From NCBI RefSeq assembly GCF_025698545.1, contig NC_068566.1, positions 3,827,362-3,891,361 on the forward strand: a stretch of DNA of 64,000 nucleotides. Direction: 5' to 3'. Source of the stretch: Gossypium raimondii. Lineage: Eukaryota; Streptophyta; Magnoliopsida; Malvales; Malvaceae. Both the position numbers and the translations under genes were made by a program. Positions 1 through 11,005 of this stretch are shown here, piece by piece; position 1 is the stretch's first letter; each line of letters opens with the position of its first letter. The notes under the pieces were generated by a model. The model saw only the letters and a list, made by a program, of their open reading frames with translations. It was not told the origin of the DNA and did not search any database.

Positions 1-2
1 CC

Positions 3-2791
3 CTCTCCATTGCCTTCCACCCTTTCCCTCACCTCAAAGGTCACCTCCGTTTCGGTGACAATTTAAACGACGAATGGTTCACTGTTTTCCTCCTCTTTCG
101 AATCTCCGTCGCTTTCCCCTCTGTTTCCATCCAAGTTCACGATTCTGATGGCGATTTTCTTTTGATTGAAGCGGCTTACCATCTCCCTCGTTGGCTAAAC
201 CCCGAGAACTCTCAAAATCGCTCGTTTATCCGACGCGGGAAGCTCCATATCATCCCCCAAAGCGCCCTTCCTAACCCGACTCTAACCGAATCCCTAAATT
301 TCTTAATAGAAAATGAACAAGCAGCGGTGGCGCCGGATTCCATGCAATCCGTCATCCAGAATAGAATCGCTGGTTATCCGGAGAAGGCGAAACTGAATAC
401 CCATTCCGTGAGAGTTCGGGTCCCGGTTTCGGTAGCACGAGTGTTTAAACACGCTCCGTCTTTGATTTCGTTAGCGGTGGAAGGGTTCTACGACCGGGAC
501 ATGGATTCGATGAAACACGCGGCGAAGATGGAACGGTTTTTGAAGGGAGGGAAAGGAGGAGAAGAGGAGATGGTTACAGTGGCAGTTAAGATGTCGAGGG
601 CAATGTACGCGCAGCTGATGCAGCAGAGGTTTCAGGCGCCGAAGTGTTATCCTATGCCGCCGAAGAAGGGTGACTTGGAGGCGGAGCTGGGGATGAAGAT
701 AGCTTGTGGGTTTGAGATGATGTATCAAGAAAAGAAGAAAGAAGGGGAAGAAGGGAAAGGGAGTGGCTGGAAAAAGTACAAAGAGAGTTTGGAGAAGAGC
801 GGGTATTTCAAGGGCTTGATTCCTGGGTCTAATGAGTATAAAAGGTTAATGGAGAATGCTGAAGAGTATTACAAGAACAGTTCTTTGTTTTCCAAGACCC
901 GGTATGTCATTTAGTTTCTTACCTTAATCGAATTGAATTTATGTTTATTAGTTCTTTGACTGAGCCTGAGCTTGTGGTTATTGTTGCAGTGAAATGTTGA
1001 ATGCTCCTGTGAGACAAATAGATGAGATTCTTTCATTACCATATTCAGCTGATGAATTTAAGAACGAGGATGCTCCACCTTCAGATGACGATTCTTGGCT
1101 TTACAGTGGAGAAGATGAGTTGAACTCTGCTCTACAGGATAGACAAAAGGAGATGGAACTTTACGAGCTTAAACGTAAAAAGAAGAAGTCGAAAGAGCAA
1201 AAGGATACTGGTGCGTCATCCAGCTTGAAAGGCGAAGATTTTGATCTTAGTGAGCTTGTGAAAACCATGCAAGGCTTTATCCATAAGATGTCAAGCTATG
1301 AGGGAGCTGAGGTTCCTAATGACAGGTTGGTGGAGCTTTTAATTAAAGCTAATTCTGCTATGATATGTTCCTAATTTGATTTTTAATGTAGGGATATGTT
1401 ATGATCCACTGCTAATTCTGTCAAGTTAAAATAACATTTTACCTCTTTATGCAGGGATCCTAAAGAGGTGGAACTTGATGTGGAGCGCTTTATGAAGGAT
1501 GTGGAGTCGGTGATGAAATACCAAGGTGATGAAAATGTGACTCGTGATATGGATGATGACGGAGGTTCTTCGGACATGGATTTTGGTATGAACCCTTTAT
1601 CACTGACAAGTGACAGTTCATATTTTTATAGGATTTGCCTAATTGCAATTTTTTGAGCAGACAATGTTAGCTAGTCATAGAAACGTATACGAGCTAACTA
1701 GATATCTCACACAGAAAAACTATTATATCTCTAGTGCAAACAGGATACATACATGATTGCTTTCTTCGTGATCTTTGTGGAACATATATGTATGGTAGAC
1801 TTCCTTTTTTGGCCTGAAACTTCATGGATTATTTGTAATTCAGATATGGTAAATTTCATGTCTACCAAAACACCTTAATATCTCAATATATGTCTAAATC
1901 TATATGATTTAATACCTGAGAGACATATTTCTCTACGTGTTCTAGGATATTATTTTTGGGAATGAGTGAAATTTTGCTGACGGTTTATCTTTTGTAGTTC
2001 ATAGATTAAGGCATTTTTTCTGCAAATTTAATGCCTCTTTTATTTGTCGGTAGCGCAACAAAACTGCCCCTTTCCCTATTGCATATATGTTACAATACTA
2101 AGCAGGTGCATTAGCATATGATCAGGGAATGAAATGTCCCTATCTAATTAATGTAGGGGCTGATTCAAATTTATTAATGAAAGCTGCAGATGAGTCTGAG
2201 GATGGAAGTGACATGTCCGATCATGAGGATGGAGAGGATTCGTTCATGCATTCTTATTCCGATGTTATGAACAATGAACTGAAGAGTACTACCCTCAAGA
2301 AGAGCTTCGTTAATGCAAACGAGCAGACCTCCGTTAAAAACGAGGTATGTTTTTGTGTTTTGCATAGGGATACTCTAGTGGACTTAACGTGATATGCCAA
2401 TATTTTATAATCCCTGTCGTGCATTCTGCTGGTCGAGAATCTAATTGAATTTCAGGCATTTGCTATCGTGCCTTGCTTTAGATGGGGCATGAAACATGTA
2501 GAACATTGTAAATCTAGACTAGCTCATGTCCCAAGTTAGCCACCAATGTATTTCGGCCTTTGTTTATGTGATTTTACCAATGGTCGTTAATGCGTGAAGA
2601 TAACTTTGCAGGGAACATCGAATGCAACAGAAGATATGGATGAAGAGTTTAGTCCAGTGGATGTGGATGTCAACCTTGTTAAAAACCTTCTTGACTCCTT
2701 TTCTTGTCAACAAGGACTTCCTGGTCCAACTTCCAATTTGCTTGGGCTGATGGGTGTTAATCTTCCTAAGGATGACAATAAGGGCAAATGA
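3..2791 (+). CDS. ECD: Ecdysoneless (ECD/SGT1) homologue, 5' partial, 5 exons visible
   Basis: The 566 visible residues resemble plant ecdysoneless homologues (SGT1 family), which are acidic proteins linked in animals and yeast to pre-mRNA splicing and transcription. Exons are about 3-901, 990-1325, 1455-1585, 2190-2344 and 2612-2791. All junctions are GT-AG, phases agree (2, 2, 1, 0), and the frame ends in TGA. The frame is open to the left edge, so the true start lies outside the window; a TTG at 162 is not the start. Visible features are the early 'AAYHLPRWLNPENS' block, a charged middle (residues about 230-300 of the visible part), and acidic Asp/Glu/Ser-rich stretches in exons 2-4 (for example the run near 1550-1580). 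The end is rich in leucine and glycine. Family assignment is from recognised sequence and is fairly firm. The function in plants is inferred from the family. Confidence 0.85.
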
Positions 2792-3692
2792 GTTTGTACC
2801 AGGGAAATAATAGGAATTCACTGTAATTTACGTGTAGCTGCTGCATTCTTCTTGTAACTTAAGGTAGCAAATTGCTTTGAGAATCAATCTAATACCATCT
2901 AGAATCAATAGAAAACTACAAGTTGTATTTCCGTCAAAGTGGTCATAACTGTACCGTGGACGGTATCGTTATACATGTGAGATATGTATATAAAAAGTAT
3001 TTACAAATATCAAATACTAAAATTAAATAAATCTCAAATATAAGTGTCATAAAAAATAAAATTTTGATAAAATTTTTTTTTAAAAATGATGGTGACATGG
3101 ATTCAAATTTTGTCATATGTAAATTTTAAAATACAAAAAATTACTTATGCCAATAGTATGATTAGTATCGATCGGAATTCAACTGGTACGACCAGTATTC
3201 AACGGAATACAGGAATGACACCGAGTACCATGATTTCAGGTCTTACAATTACTGTCTTCATATCTTGTCTTATAATTTGACAAAAGTTCCAATGCTCTGC
3301 ATATTACTTGAATCTGGGATTTTGTGTTACTGCTTTCTGAACTGAGGATTATAAGGAGACCTGGGAGTCTTTTCATTTGCATGATTAATAATATTTTGAG
3401 CTCATCTCTATGTTTTCTTCTTTCAAAACATGGACCCGCACCCAGCATTAGAGATTCTGTAATCACCAACCACCACTGGTAACTCCAACTCCAAGGAATC
3501 CAAATTTTATTGTAAGGGTACTTGTATAATAAAAAATCTAGAAAGAGGTTCATGTCTGACCGAATGGCACTCATCGAATCAGTGGTGAACACGTTCATTT
3601 TACCAACAATCCTTATTGACTTTTACATTGTCTCTTCTCTGTTCCAATTCTCTCTCTTTTGGGTTCGTTAAGCAAAGAACAATACAGAAGAA
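2792..3692. other. Intergenic: ECD 3' flank and NIC promoter region
   Basis: No coding exon was recognised. About 2800-2930 is probably the ECD 3' UTR. About 2980-3130 is very AT-rich. About 3290-3690 is mixed-composition sequence that would have held the promoter and 5' UTR of the nicotinamidase copy. Short open frames here show no family similarity. Confidence 0.4.
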
Positions 3693-5200
3693 GTGGTGTC
3701 AACAGCCATTGATCTCATGAAGAGAGAGCTTCCTTTGGAAGAAGACTCTTTGGTTCTTTCTCAAGATGTTAAGACTGGTCTTATTCTTGTTGTTGTTGTT
3801 AATGGCTTCTGCACTGTTGGAGCTGGAAATCTGGTAAAACTAAAATTTTTAGATATTGCATGTTTTTTTAAGCAACTGTATTAATTATTTTGGACAAACG
3901 GCAATCTGGGTTATTCTGTTCATTTTTTCTTGCTTATGCAGGCTCCAATGAAACCTGATAAACAGATATCTGATATGGTTGAAGAATCTGCAAGGCTAGC
4001 CAGGCTATTATGTGAGAGAAAATGGCCTGTTTTTGCTTTCCTTGATTCCCATCTTCCCGATATTCCTGAGCCTTCGTTTCCTCCTCATTGCATTGCTGGA
4101 ACTGATGAAACCAGATTGGTTCCTGGTACTTGATATGACTATACTTATGATTCTTATTTATTCATTTGTTCCTTTCCATTATATGAAGTCAATGACATGT
4201 ATGTTTCTGTATTCTAGCTCTCCAGTGGCTGGAAAATGAGCCTAATGCTACACTTAGATGCAAAAATTGCATTGTTGGTTTCATTGGTTCAATTCAGGAA
4301 GATGATTCCAATTTGTTTGTAGATTGGGTTAAGAATAATCAGATCAAAACTGTAAATATTTTTTCCAATGATCAGAAACAGAGTTCAGTTTCCGATTGTT
4401 CTTTGTATTGTTTTATATGGAAAGACTACACATAATTCTTGATTGGATTTTCAGTTCAGTCTTGCTTACCTTTTCTGGACCTTGAAGATACTGATTGTAG
4501 GTATATACACAGATATGTGTACTGGATTTCGTATCTTCTGCTTTGAATCGTAGGATTCTGACCCCACTTGAGGATGTTATTGCGTACTCTAGTGCTTTTG
4601 CAACTTTCGATCTTCCGGTTCATGTGGCCAGAAATATCAGTGGTGCTTTGGTTCATCCCCAGGTACTTCAAACCATCGATGCACACACATATGCAAAGAA
4701 GCATGAAAACCTGATATTGAAGAAAACATATAGTGGGGGAATAGTTAAAGCTTACATGCATTGCAGATTCACATACATATACATAGATATGCCTCGTAGT
4801 CGTAAACTGTCACCTTCAGCATCTTCACGTAGAGTAAGTTAGAGAATTATAATGTAACGCAAACAGATAGAGTTCCGTAAGAACCTTAAAAATGCAGTGG
4901 CAATGCCTAGATGGAGACACGATAATCGTGACGTCGTATTACTATGAAGATGTTTTAAAGTTCCTAGTCTAAGATGAATTAAAATGATTTGCTCTGAGGT
5001 CTTTCATCAACCACAATGATTTTTCTTATTTAAATATCTGAATGAAACGTAAAAGAAAACTGTCTGCTTGTTTGTTTATCGATAGAAACTCTCCGAGTAT
5101 TTTAGTTCTTTGGCAGGATCTGATGCATCACATAGGTTTATACATGGCCAAAGGTAGGGGAGCAAGGATTGTATCTGAGGTCTCAGTAGCTGCTTTATAA
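3693..5200 (+). pseudogene. NIC1: Nicotinamidase (NIC1-type) pseudogene, 5 exons
   Basis: Exon-by-exon similarity to plant nicotinamidase 1, the isochorismatase-fold enzyme that converts nicotinamide to nicotinate in the NAD salvage pathway. Exons are 3693-3833, 3942-4126, 4218-4351, 4488-4662 and 5117-5200, with phases matching the intact gene except inside exon 4. Three lesions are visible. The expected ATG is GTG at 3693, with an in-frame TAA at 3669 and no ATG between; the next in-frame ATG is at 3717. The motif normally read LVDVVNG is LVVVVNG, so the catalytic Asp is Val (GAT to GTT). Just before and after the catalytic-loop Cys ('TDMC', expected TDICV) two bases are missing near 4508, and the frame reaches TAG 11 codons past the Cys. 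Downstream exons are otherwise well preserved. The metal-site DSH and the catalytic-region Lys (TLRCKNC) remain. I infer a recently dead copy. An assembly error could explain the frameshift but not all three changes. Confidence 0.85.
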
Positions 5201-5575
5201 GACCCTATGTTTATATGGCATGTAAGATTGCCAGAATTGTGTATTATATGTGAATTTAAACTCGTATACGAGCTGTTTTACGGCTCGTCACGTAGGCCAT
5301 TATGCACTGCAAAAAACAAGCACGAGCTGTTTTGTACTTGATAGGTCCTTATGATAAGGGAGAAATGCAGCAAAAAATAAGAATAGAAAGAAACAACTAT
5401 CCCATTCATTGTGATTATAATTACAGGTTATAAGCCAACAGAAAACATGCCTCTTCCAGTTCCTAATGAAAACGAGAAAAAGGAAAAAGTGTTGACCTCT
5501 GTGAGAGTGTCAATGGAAGCAAAGAAGAGCAACTTTGAAGGTAACACACACAACGAAATGTTTTACCTACTGCTA
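5201..5575. other. Intergenic between converging NIC pseudogene and NET2; exon-like stretch
   Basis: About 5225-5400 is AT-rich with nothing recognised. From 5427 to about 5540 a stretch on the plus strand stays open, is preceded by an acceptor-like 'ATTACAG' and followed by a donor-like 'GAAGGTAACA'. It encodes a Lys/Glu-rich peptide (GYKPTENMPLPVPNENEKKE, then more). I do not recognise the peptide. It may be a relict exon or chance, and it would also lie downstream of the NET2 stop on the opposite strand. Confidence 0.25.
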
Positions 5576-8497
5576 CTACATCCCGAATTTATACTTCCAA
5601 TACATTGCAGGGTGTACACAAGAAAATATGGATGTCTTTTGCTTCTTCGGTTTGACACCGAAGATAAATGATCTCAAAGGAATTCTACTCCGACTCTCTG
5701 AGTGGGGTAGTTGGCCGCTTCGATTGGCCTTGGATCTTGAAAGTTCCCAGTCATCTATCAAAATTTCCAGGGTCCTCTCGATTTCGAGCTGCAGGGTTCT
5801 TGCATTATCTAAACCGGCTTCCAGTTCCTTACCAACTTTGTTATTCTCTTGTTTCATGTTCAAAATCTCGCCCTGGAACTTTGCTGCTTGGTAACTCGTG
5901 AACCTGATCTCATCGTCTGCTGCACTTGCTTTTAATGCCTGTGTTATCTCTTCTTCAATGTCACACAAAGACGAAAACCGGCTCTTCAGTTCATCTTTCA
6001 GTAATAAGCTTCTCTCGACCCAACTGTTCAGTTCTGTCTGAACTTCTCCTAGGTGTTTGTACAATGGTCGCACATCTGATATTAGCAGAGAATTCCTGGT
6101 GCTATTTCCATCCTGCTTTTGTCGTTCATCGAGTTTCGATATCTCAGCCTGTAAATCTTTCACTCCGGTATTGAACTTAGGTAACTCTTGGAATACAGTG
6201 CTGAATCTGTACCAGAACTCCAAGTTCTCATTCAGCAGTTCATCGATGTTTATTCGGAAATTTTCTTCGATTTCTGAAATAGGTTGAGGCTGATCGCTCA
6301 GCATCACCCCAATGTCTTCATTTTGTTCCTTTCTGGATGGCGAGTTCAATGAGGTTTCAGTCACTATCGGCATGTCAGAACTTGGTCTAGGTTCCGCATA
6401 TTGATCGGTATTGTTGTTGTCGTTGGGACCTGTTCGACAAAGGCTTAGTTCCTGACGTAAGGATTGGATCTCTTCATCTTTTGTGGCATTGCTGCTTTTC
6501 AGCTCCTTTAGCTGCAACGTTATCTCGAGCAGGCTATTCTGGTTATTCGTCTCTACTTCCACGAGCTGCTGCTTGGTATCCTTGTGGTTCCTAAGCATTG
6601 TACTGTTTTCCATACCTTTCATGAACAACTGCTTCCAATCCGGTTCGCCTTCGGGTTCTCTTTTGTGTCCTTCCGATTCAGCTATGGAATGAGTGTCTAC
6701 TAACATCGAAGAAGCTCGCGAATCAACTTTGTTCTCTGTTATTCGGTCTTCGGATTTCTTCGAATCAACTTTGTTCTCTGTTATTCCACGGCTAACACCA
6801 CCTTCATTTGTAAAAGCAAGGGAGTCTTCTTTTTGTACTGAACCAACAGCAACCATCTCTGTTTTCGCACTCCGAATTCCGCAGCCATCACTTGCATACA
6901 GATTCCGACTCTCCTTTTCTTCAGACCCTAATTCGGATTTCACGTCGGCTGATGCATCGGCAACCTCAATCTCCTTGCCTGCATTCACTTTTGACGATTC
7001 GATCTCATCTGGCTTCACGTTACACAGTCTCCCTGAAAGGTGATTGATATTACAATGTGCTTCGATAAAATGAGTTCGGAGATCATTGTTTCGATCTTCA
7101 ACAGTCCAGTTCAAGTCCTGAATCCGATGCAACTTCTCCTCCATTTCCTTTAACTTGTTCATCAAATGATTTCTTCCATCAATTAATGTCCATTTATCAA
7201 CTTCCAAAGCTCGAATCTGGGCTTGAAGCTCATCGGTCTCTGCACTAAGTCTCTGGATAAGAGCCGATTGCGAGGAGACTGCCGTTTCTAAGTTCATCAC
7301 CTTGTTCACAAGTTCATCAATCTTGGCCTCCATGTCTGGTACACTCAATGAATCACCGATGCCAACTTCAAACTTCTCCTTCAGCTTCTCCAGTAAGGAC
7401 TCCATGTCCTCTCTCTTTTTGGTACTGTCACACGCTTTATCTTCCCTGGCCGATGGCTTTTCCGAGCCGAACTCGTTATTTAAAGCGACCAACTTCTCCC
7501 TGGCATCCTTGATCCTTTTCTGCTCCACTCCGGCTTCCACGACTGATCTCTCTTGTTTCTCCTGCAGTTGAACCAACGTTTCTTCGCACGATTTTAAAGC
7601 CGTTGCAGCCATCACATTTCGAGCCTCATCGTCTTCGATGACCCTACCTACACCGAATTCGTCTTCCAAGCTACATATTTTTTCTTGCATTTGTTTGATC
7701 TCATTATCTATTTCCCAGTACTTGGCCAATCCACTTTCGTAACTACTCTTTGCAAACTCTTTTTCGGTTTGCATTGCCAGGATTCGTTTACAGAGCCTAT
7801 CGATCTCTTCGATCCCCTCGGTCTTCGTCAACCCAGATTTAGCAACTGCATTGGTAATAGCCTTCATTGATTTCTTACGCTGCATATCCTTAGTAGCTGA
7901 TGTTGTTAAGCTCTTCAAATCTTTAACAGGTAGCTTCGGAACCATGGGGATACTGCCTTTCGAGTTCTCCGTAGCCTTGTTCAAGAAACTCAGGGACTCA
8001 TATTCGTCTTCATCGTCCACAGCAAACTGGACTTGATCCGGAAAAACGGAAGCGATGGTGTTGTTGGCATTTTGCAGCTCAGTCGATATGTGATCGTATC
8101 GTTCAGCTAAGGCACGGTAAGCCCTGTACGATTCTTCGACAAAATGAATCAATTCTGGCCTCTTTTTGTAGTACATTTCAGCTCTTTTAGCAAATGAATC
8201 TCCATCTTCTTCAATGAGTTTAAGCACTGATGTCACCTTCTCCTCCATATCTGCAAATTTCATTGTATTTTCTTACAGTTTTTACAGCATACATACATAC
8301 ACAGTACACACACATATGTTCATCCCCAAATTTCATTTTTTTTAAACCCCCAGAAATTATTATGCATTAAGCATGAAATAGAATATAAAAACATATAAAA
8401 TACCTTCAAGATTATGTTCCAACCATTTTGACTGCTTTGTTCTGATATGGCTAGCCCACCACCATGAATATGCATTGCTAGCAGCTCTCTGCAACAT
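5576..8497 (-). CDS. NET2: NET2-type NAB-domain actin-binding protein, 2 exons
   Basis: Predicted 922 aa. Exon 1 is 8497-8404 and exon 2 is 8250-5576, joined at phase 1 with consensus splice sites. The N-terminus (residues about 1-85) is the NAB/KIP1 domain, with the tryptophan-rich YSWWWASHIRTKQSKWLE signature that binds filamentous actin, followed by the conserved EEDGDSFAKRAEMYYKKRPE block. The rest is mostly predicted coiled coil: long Glu/Lys/Leu-rich heptads at about 190-420 and 550-900, a Ser/Glu-rich hinge between, and a short basic C-terminus containing RSRIPLRSFIFGVKPKKQK. NET2 proteins link actin to the plasma membrane and are mainly known from pollen tubes. Length fits the family (roughly 900-950 aa). 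An ATG inside the intron at 8263 would skip the Trp-rich half of NAB, so the start at 8497 was chosen. The gene converges on the NIC pseudogene, with about 375 bp between them. Confidence 0.88.
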
Positions 8498-9027
8498 CTT
8501 TGTAACATAAAAAACACTTGCTTTTTATTTTATTTTATTTCTATTTTGCATTGAATTATTTGATTTTTAATATATACTTCTCAAAAAGTGTGAAAAAACA
8601 ATAAATTTTATTACAAACATAAGTTGTTTAAGCTAACTAGACCTAATTACGGGTCTAGTTATAAAAAATTTGTTTTACTTAAAACTCGAACTAATTCAAT
8701 TTGATTAATTGTTTATCAGTATTTTCATATTTTTGTTTATTAAAATAATAATTTAAACGGATTTAGTTTTTTTAAAAAAAAATCAATTTCAGGCCCACCA
8801 GATACTTGCATATAAAGCTAAGAAAGAAATCTCAAGTTATGAAGCAAAGTCAGCTATTTGAATGTTATATTTAGAAAAAAATTCAGCATTTGTAGTTAAC
8901 TGGGATGGTTGGATTTTAACCAAATATTTAAGTTAGATTAACCACTTCAAATAAAAAACAATATGAAGATATTTTAGGATTATATTCAACATTCGGTTCA
9001 TTGCATCTATGGAAAAGTTCAGTTGAT

Positions 9028-9597
9028 AGGGTAAGCGTTGGATCAAATCGAGTTGAAAAAATTTTGAGTTAATTGAGTTGATGAGTCTTATTTTATCATC
9101 CTAATTCGATTTGAATTTTTTTTTGAATTGTGCCGAATGAAATTAAATTCGAATCGAATCAAGTGAAATCATTTAAGTTAAATTAAAGAATTAAATAGAT
9201 CGAATTAAAATCTTGTTACAAAGATAACTAATTTTATGTTAGAGCATATAAATTTGAAATCATAGATAAAGAAAAAAGAAGAATAGAAAACTTTTAAACT
9301 TTTAACTTTCTTTATATATTCTTTAGAACTTTCTTAAAGTTATTATAATTTTTAAAAATATATAAATTTTGAAATTTTTATAAATATTTTAAAATTTTAA
9401 ATTTATTTTAAATTTTTTGTTGAGAGAGATCAATTTGCTCATTTTCAAAACTGACAGAGATCAAAAAATATTTATATAAATATGTCATTCGAATTGTAAA
9501 ATTCAACTCGATTCGAACTTGAGTAACTCAATTCGATTAACTCGAAATTCAATTTTTTTTTCAATTTTTTCGAATCGAATTGAATTTTACTCACCCC
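9028..9597. repeat. Foldback (MITE-like) repeat with degenerate inverted arms
   Basis: The left arm (GGGTAAGCG..., AATCGAGTTGAAAA) and the reverse complement of the right arm (GGGGTGAGTAAAATTC..., TCGATTCGAAAAAATTG) are similar in order and composition, both rich in TCGAATTGA-like words. The core is AT-rich and has no coding potential. No clear target-site duplication was found, so the element type is open and the ends are approximate. Confidence 0.4.
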
Positions 9598-10319
9598 ATT
9601 GTTTACTAGATTTGGCTCTTTATAATTAGCCTAATTTATCAAAAAAAAATTTATGTTTTATCTGATTGTTTTTTATGTAAAACATGTTGAAATTGTATTT
9701 GCTTTGAAATTTTAATGATACACTAAAAAAATTAAGTGATAAAAAATAAGTGTTGAGAAATGAATTTAAATTATAAAATTATTTGATATATTATTTAAAA
9801 TTAATTAAGGAATATAATTAAATTATTTGATAAATATAAATTTTGAAATATAAAAATTTTTATTTTATCTTTAAATTTTAATGATTTCATCTTATTATAA
9901 ATAAAATCAACTTTTAAATATAAAATTTTTATAGGATAATATAATATTGAAATAAATAAAATATAATTAAATAATAAATAATTCTTATCTACATATTATT
10001 TTTCACACTTTTTAGAGAAAAATCTATCAAATTGTTTTTATTTTAAACTGGGAGTGATTCTATTCGTGTGGCATAAAATCAAGATAAAAATTAGTAGTTT
10101 AATATGATGATTTAGTTTATAATTTTTAACATTATTACAATTTTTGAATTTTTTATTTAACTATTAGAATAAATTACACTGAATTTCATTAAATTATTAG
10201 TAAGTTTACGCTTTGGTCACTTAATTTTAAAAATTGCAAAATAATCATTAAATTATTTAAAATTTTCATTCAAGTCGTTGAACTATTAAATTTTCTTTTC
10301 TTTTGTCTTTTACAGATCT

Positions 10320-10480
10320 GTCTTTTTAATGAAACAACTTTGCATATCATGAATCCACGAACCAAAATACAAATAATTTTCTCATTTAATATTCGATACT
10401 AACCATCAAATTGACTTGAATCTGAGGTATGTTCTTTTACTTATTGATGAGTATTAATCTATTATATTTAATCGTTAGAT
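10320..10480. repeat. Dispersed repeat, related copy at about 56265-56425
   Basis: The two stretches align in the same orientation with many shared words, such as ACGAA(C/T)CAAAAT(A/C)CAAA, CATCAAATTGACTTG versus CGTCAAAATGACTTG, and TATGTTCTTTTACTTATTGATG versus TATGTCATTCTACTCGCCGATG. By eye the identity is roughly three quarters. Neither copy is coding. This looks like an old dispersed element whose ends I cannot set. Confidence 0.4.
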
Positions 10481-11005
10481 TTCACAGATTTGATCCGGTT
10501 CATATGACATTGTAAATTGACGACAGGCTTAGATGGCAATCGTATATGGCGAGTGATAGAGAGAATCATGCAAACTTGGGTAATTTTAACTGTGAGACTT
10601 GAGAAATCAACAATGTAAGAACTAAGAATTTTGGTCCTCAATCTCATAGAACATAGTATTTACAAAATTGATATGATGATAGATATACTTTGCTGGGGGG
10701 GGGGGAGTAAAGATCAAAATTTTACACAGTAGCAGTGTGCTGGAAGCAAGGATTCTTCATTCCTTGCATATTCACATTAATATTATTTACAGAAAAAAGA
10801 ACAACAAAAGTTCTCCACCGTGTTTTTGCAATTCCGCAGAGATCATTTCGAGACCGCACGTAAGCAAGAAGGAAGGATGATGAACCAGAAGCTGATACAG
10901 ATCCTCATCTCTACTGGAACCGGCAACTTCTTTTATATATATACACATTATTCGCCGATACTACAATAGGAAACTTCGCCTACAGACTAGTGTGACTTGA
11001 TCAGT

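Larger units (their letters stand above)
8498..11005. other. Intergenic, AT-rich, repeat-bearing; small-gene 3' flank
   Basis: No coding exon was recognised. The stretch holds the NET2 5' flank (8498-8800), a foldback repeat (about 9028-9597), about 400 bp of near-featureless AT-rich DNA (9600-10030), and a dispersed repeat near 10160-10480. From about 10690 to 11005 it is likely the 3' UTR of the minus-strand small gene. A run of 11 G lies at 10695-10705. Confidence 0.4.

Noticed and set aside
5668..8036. Several plus-strand open frames of 60-120 codons across this stretch
   Set aside because: They lie antisense to the long NET2 coding exon and show no family similarity. They are shadows of its codon bias.
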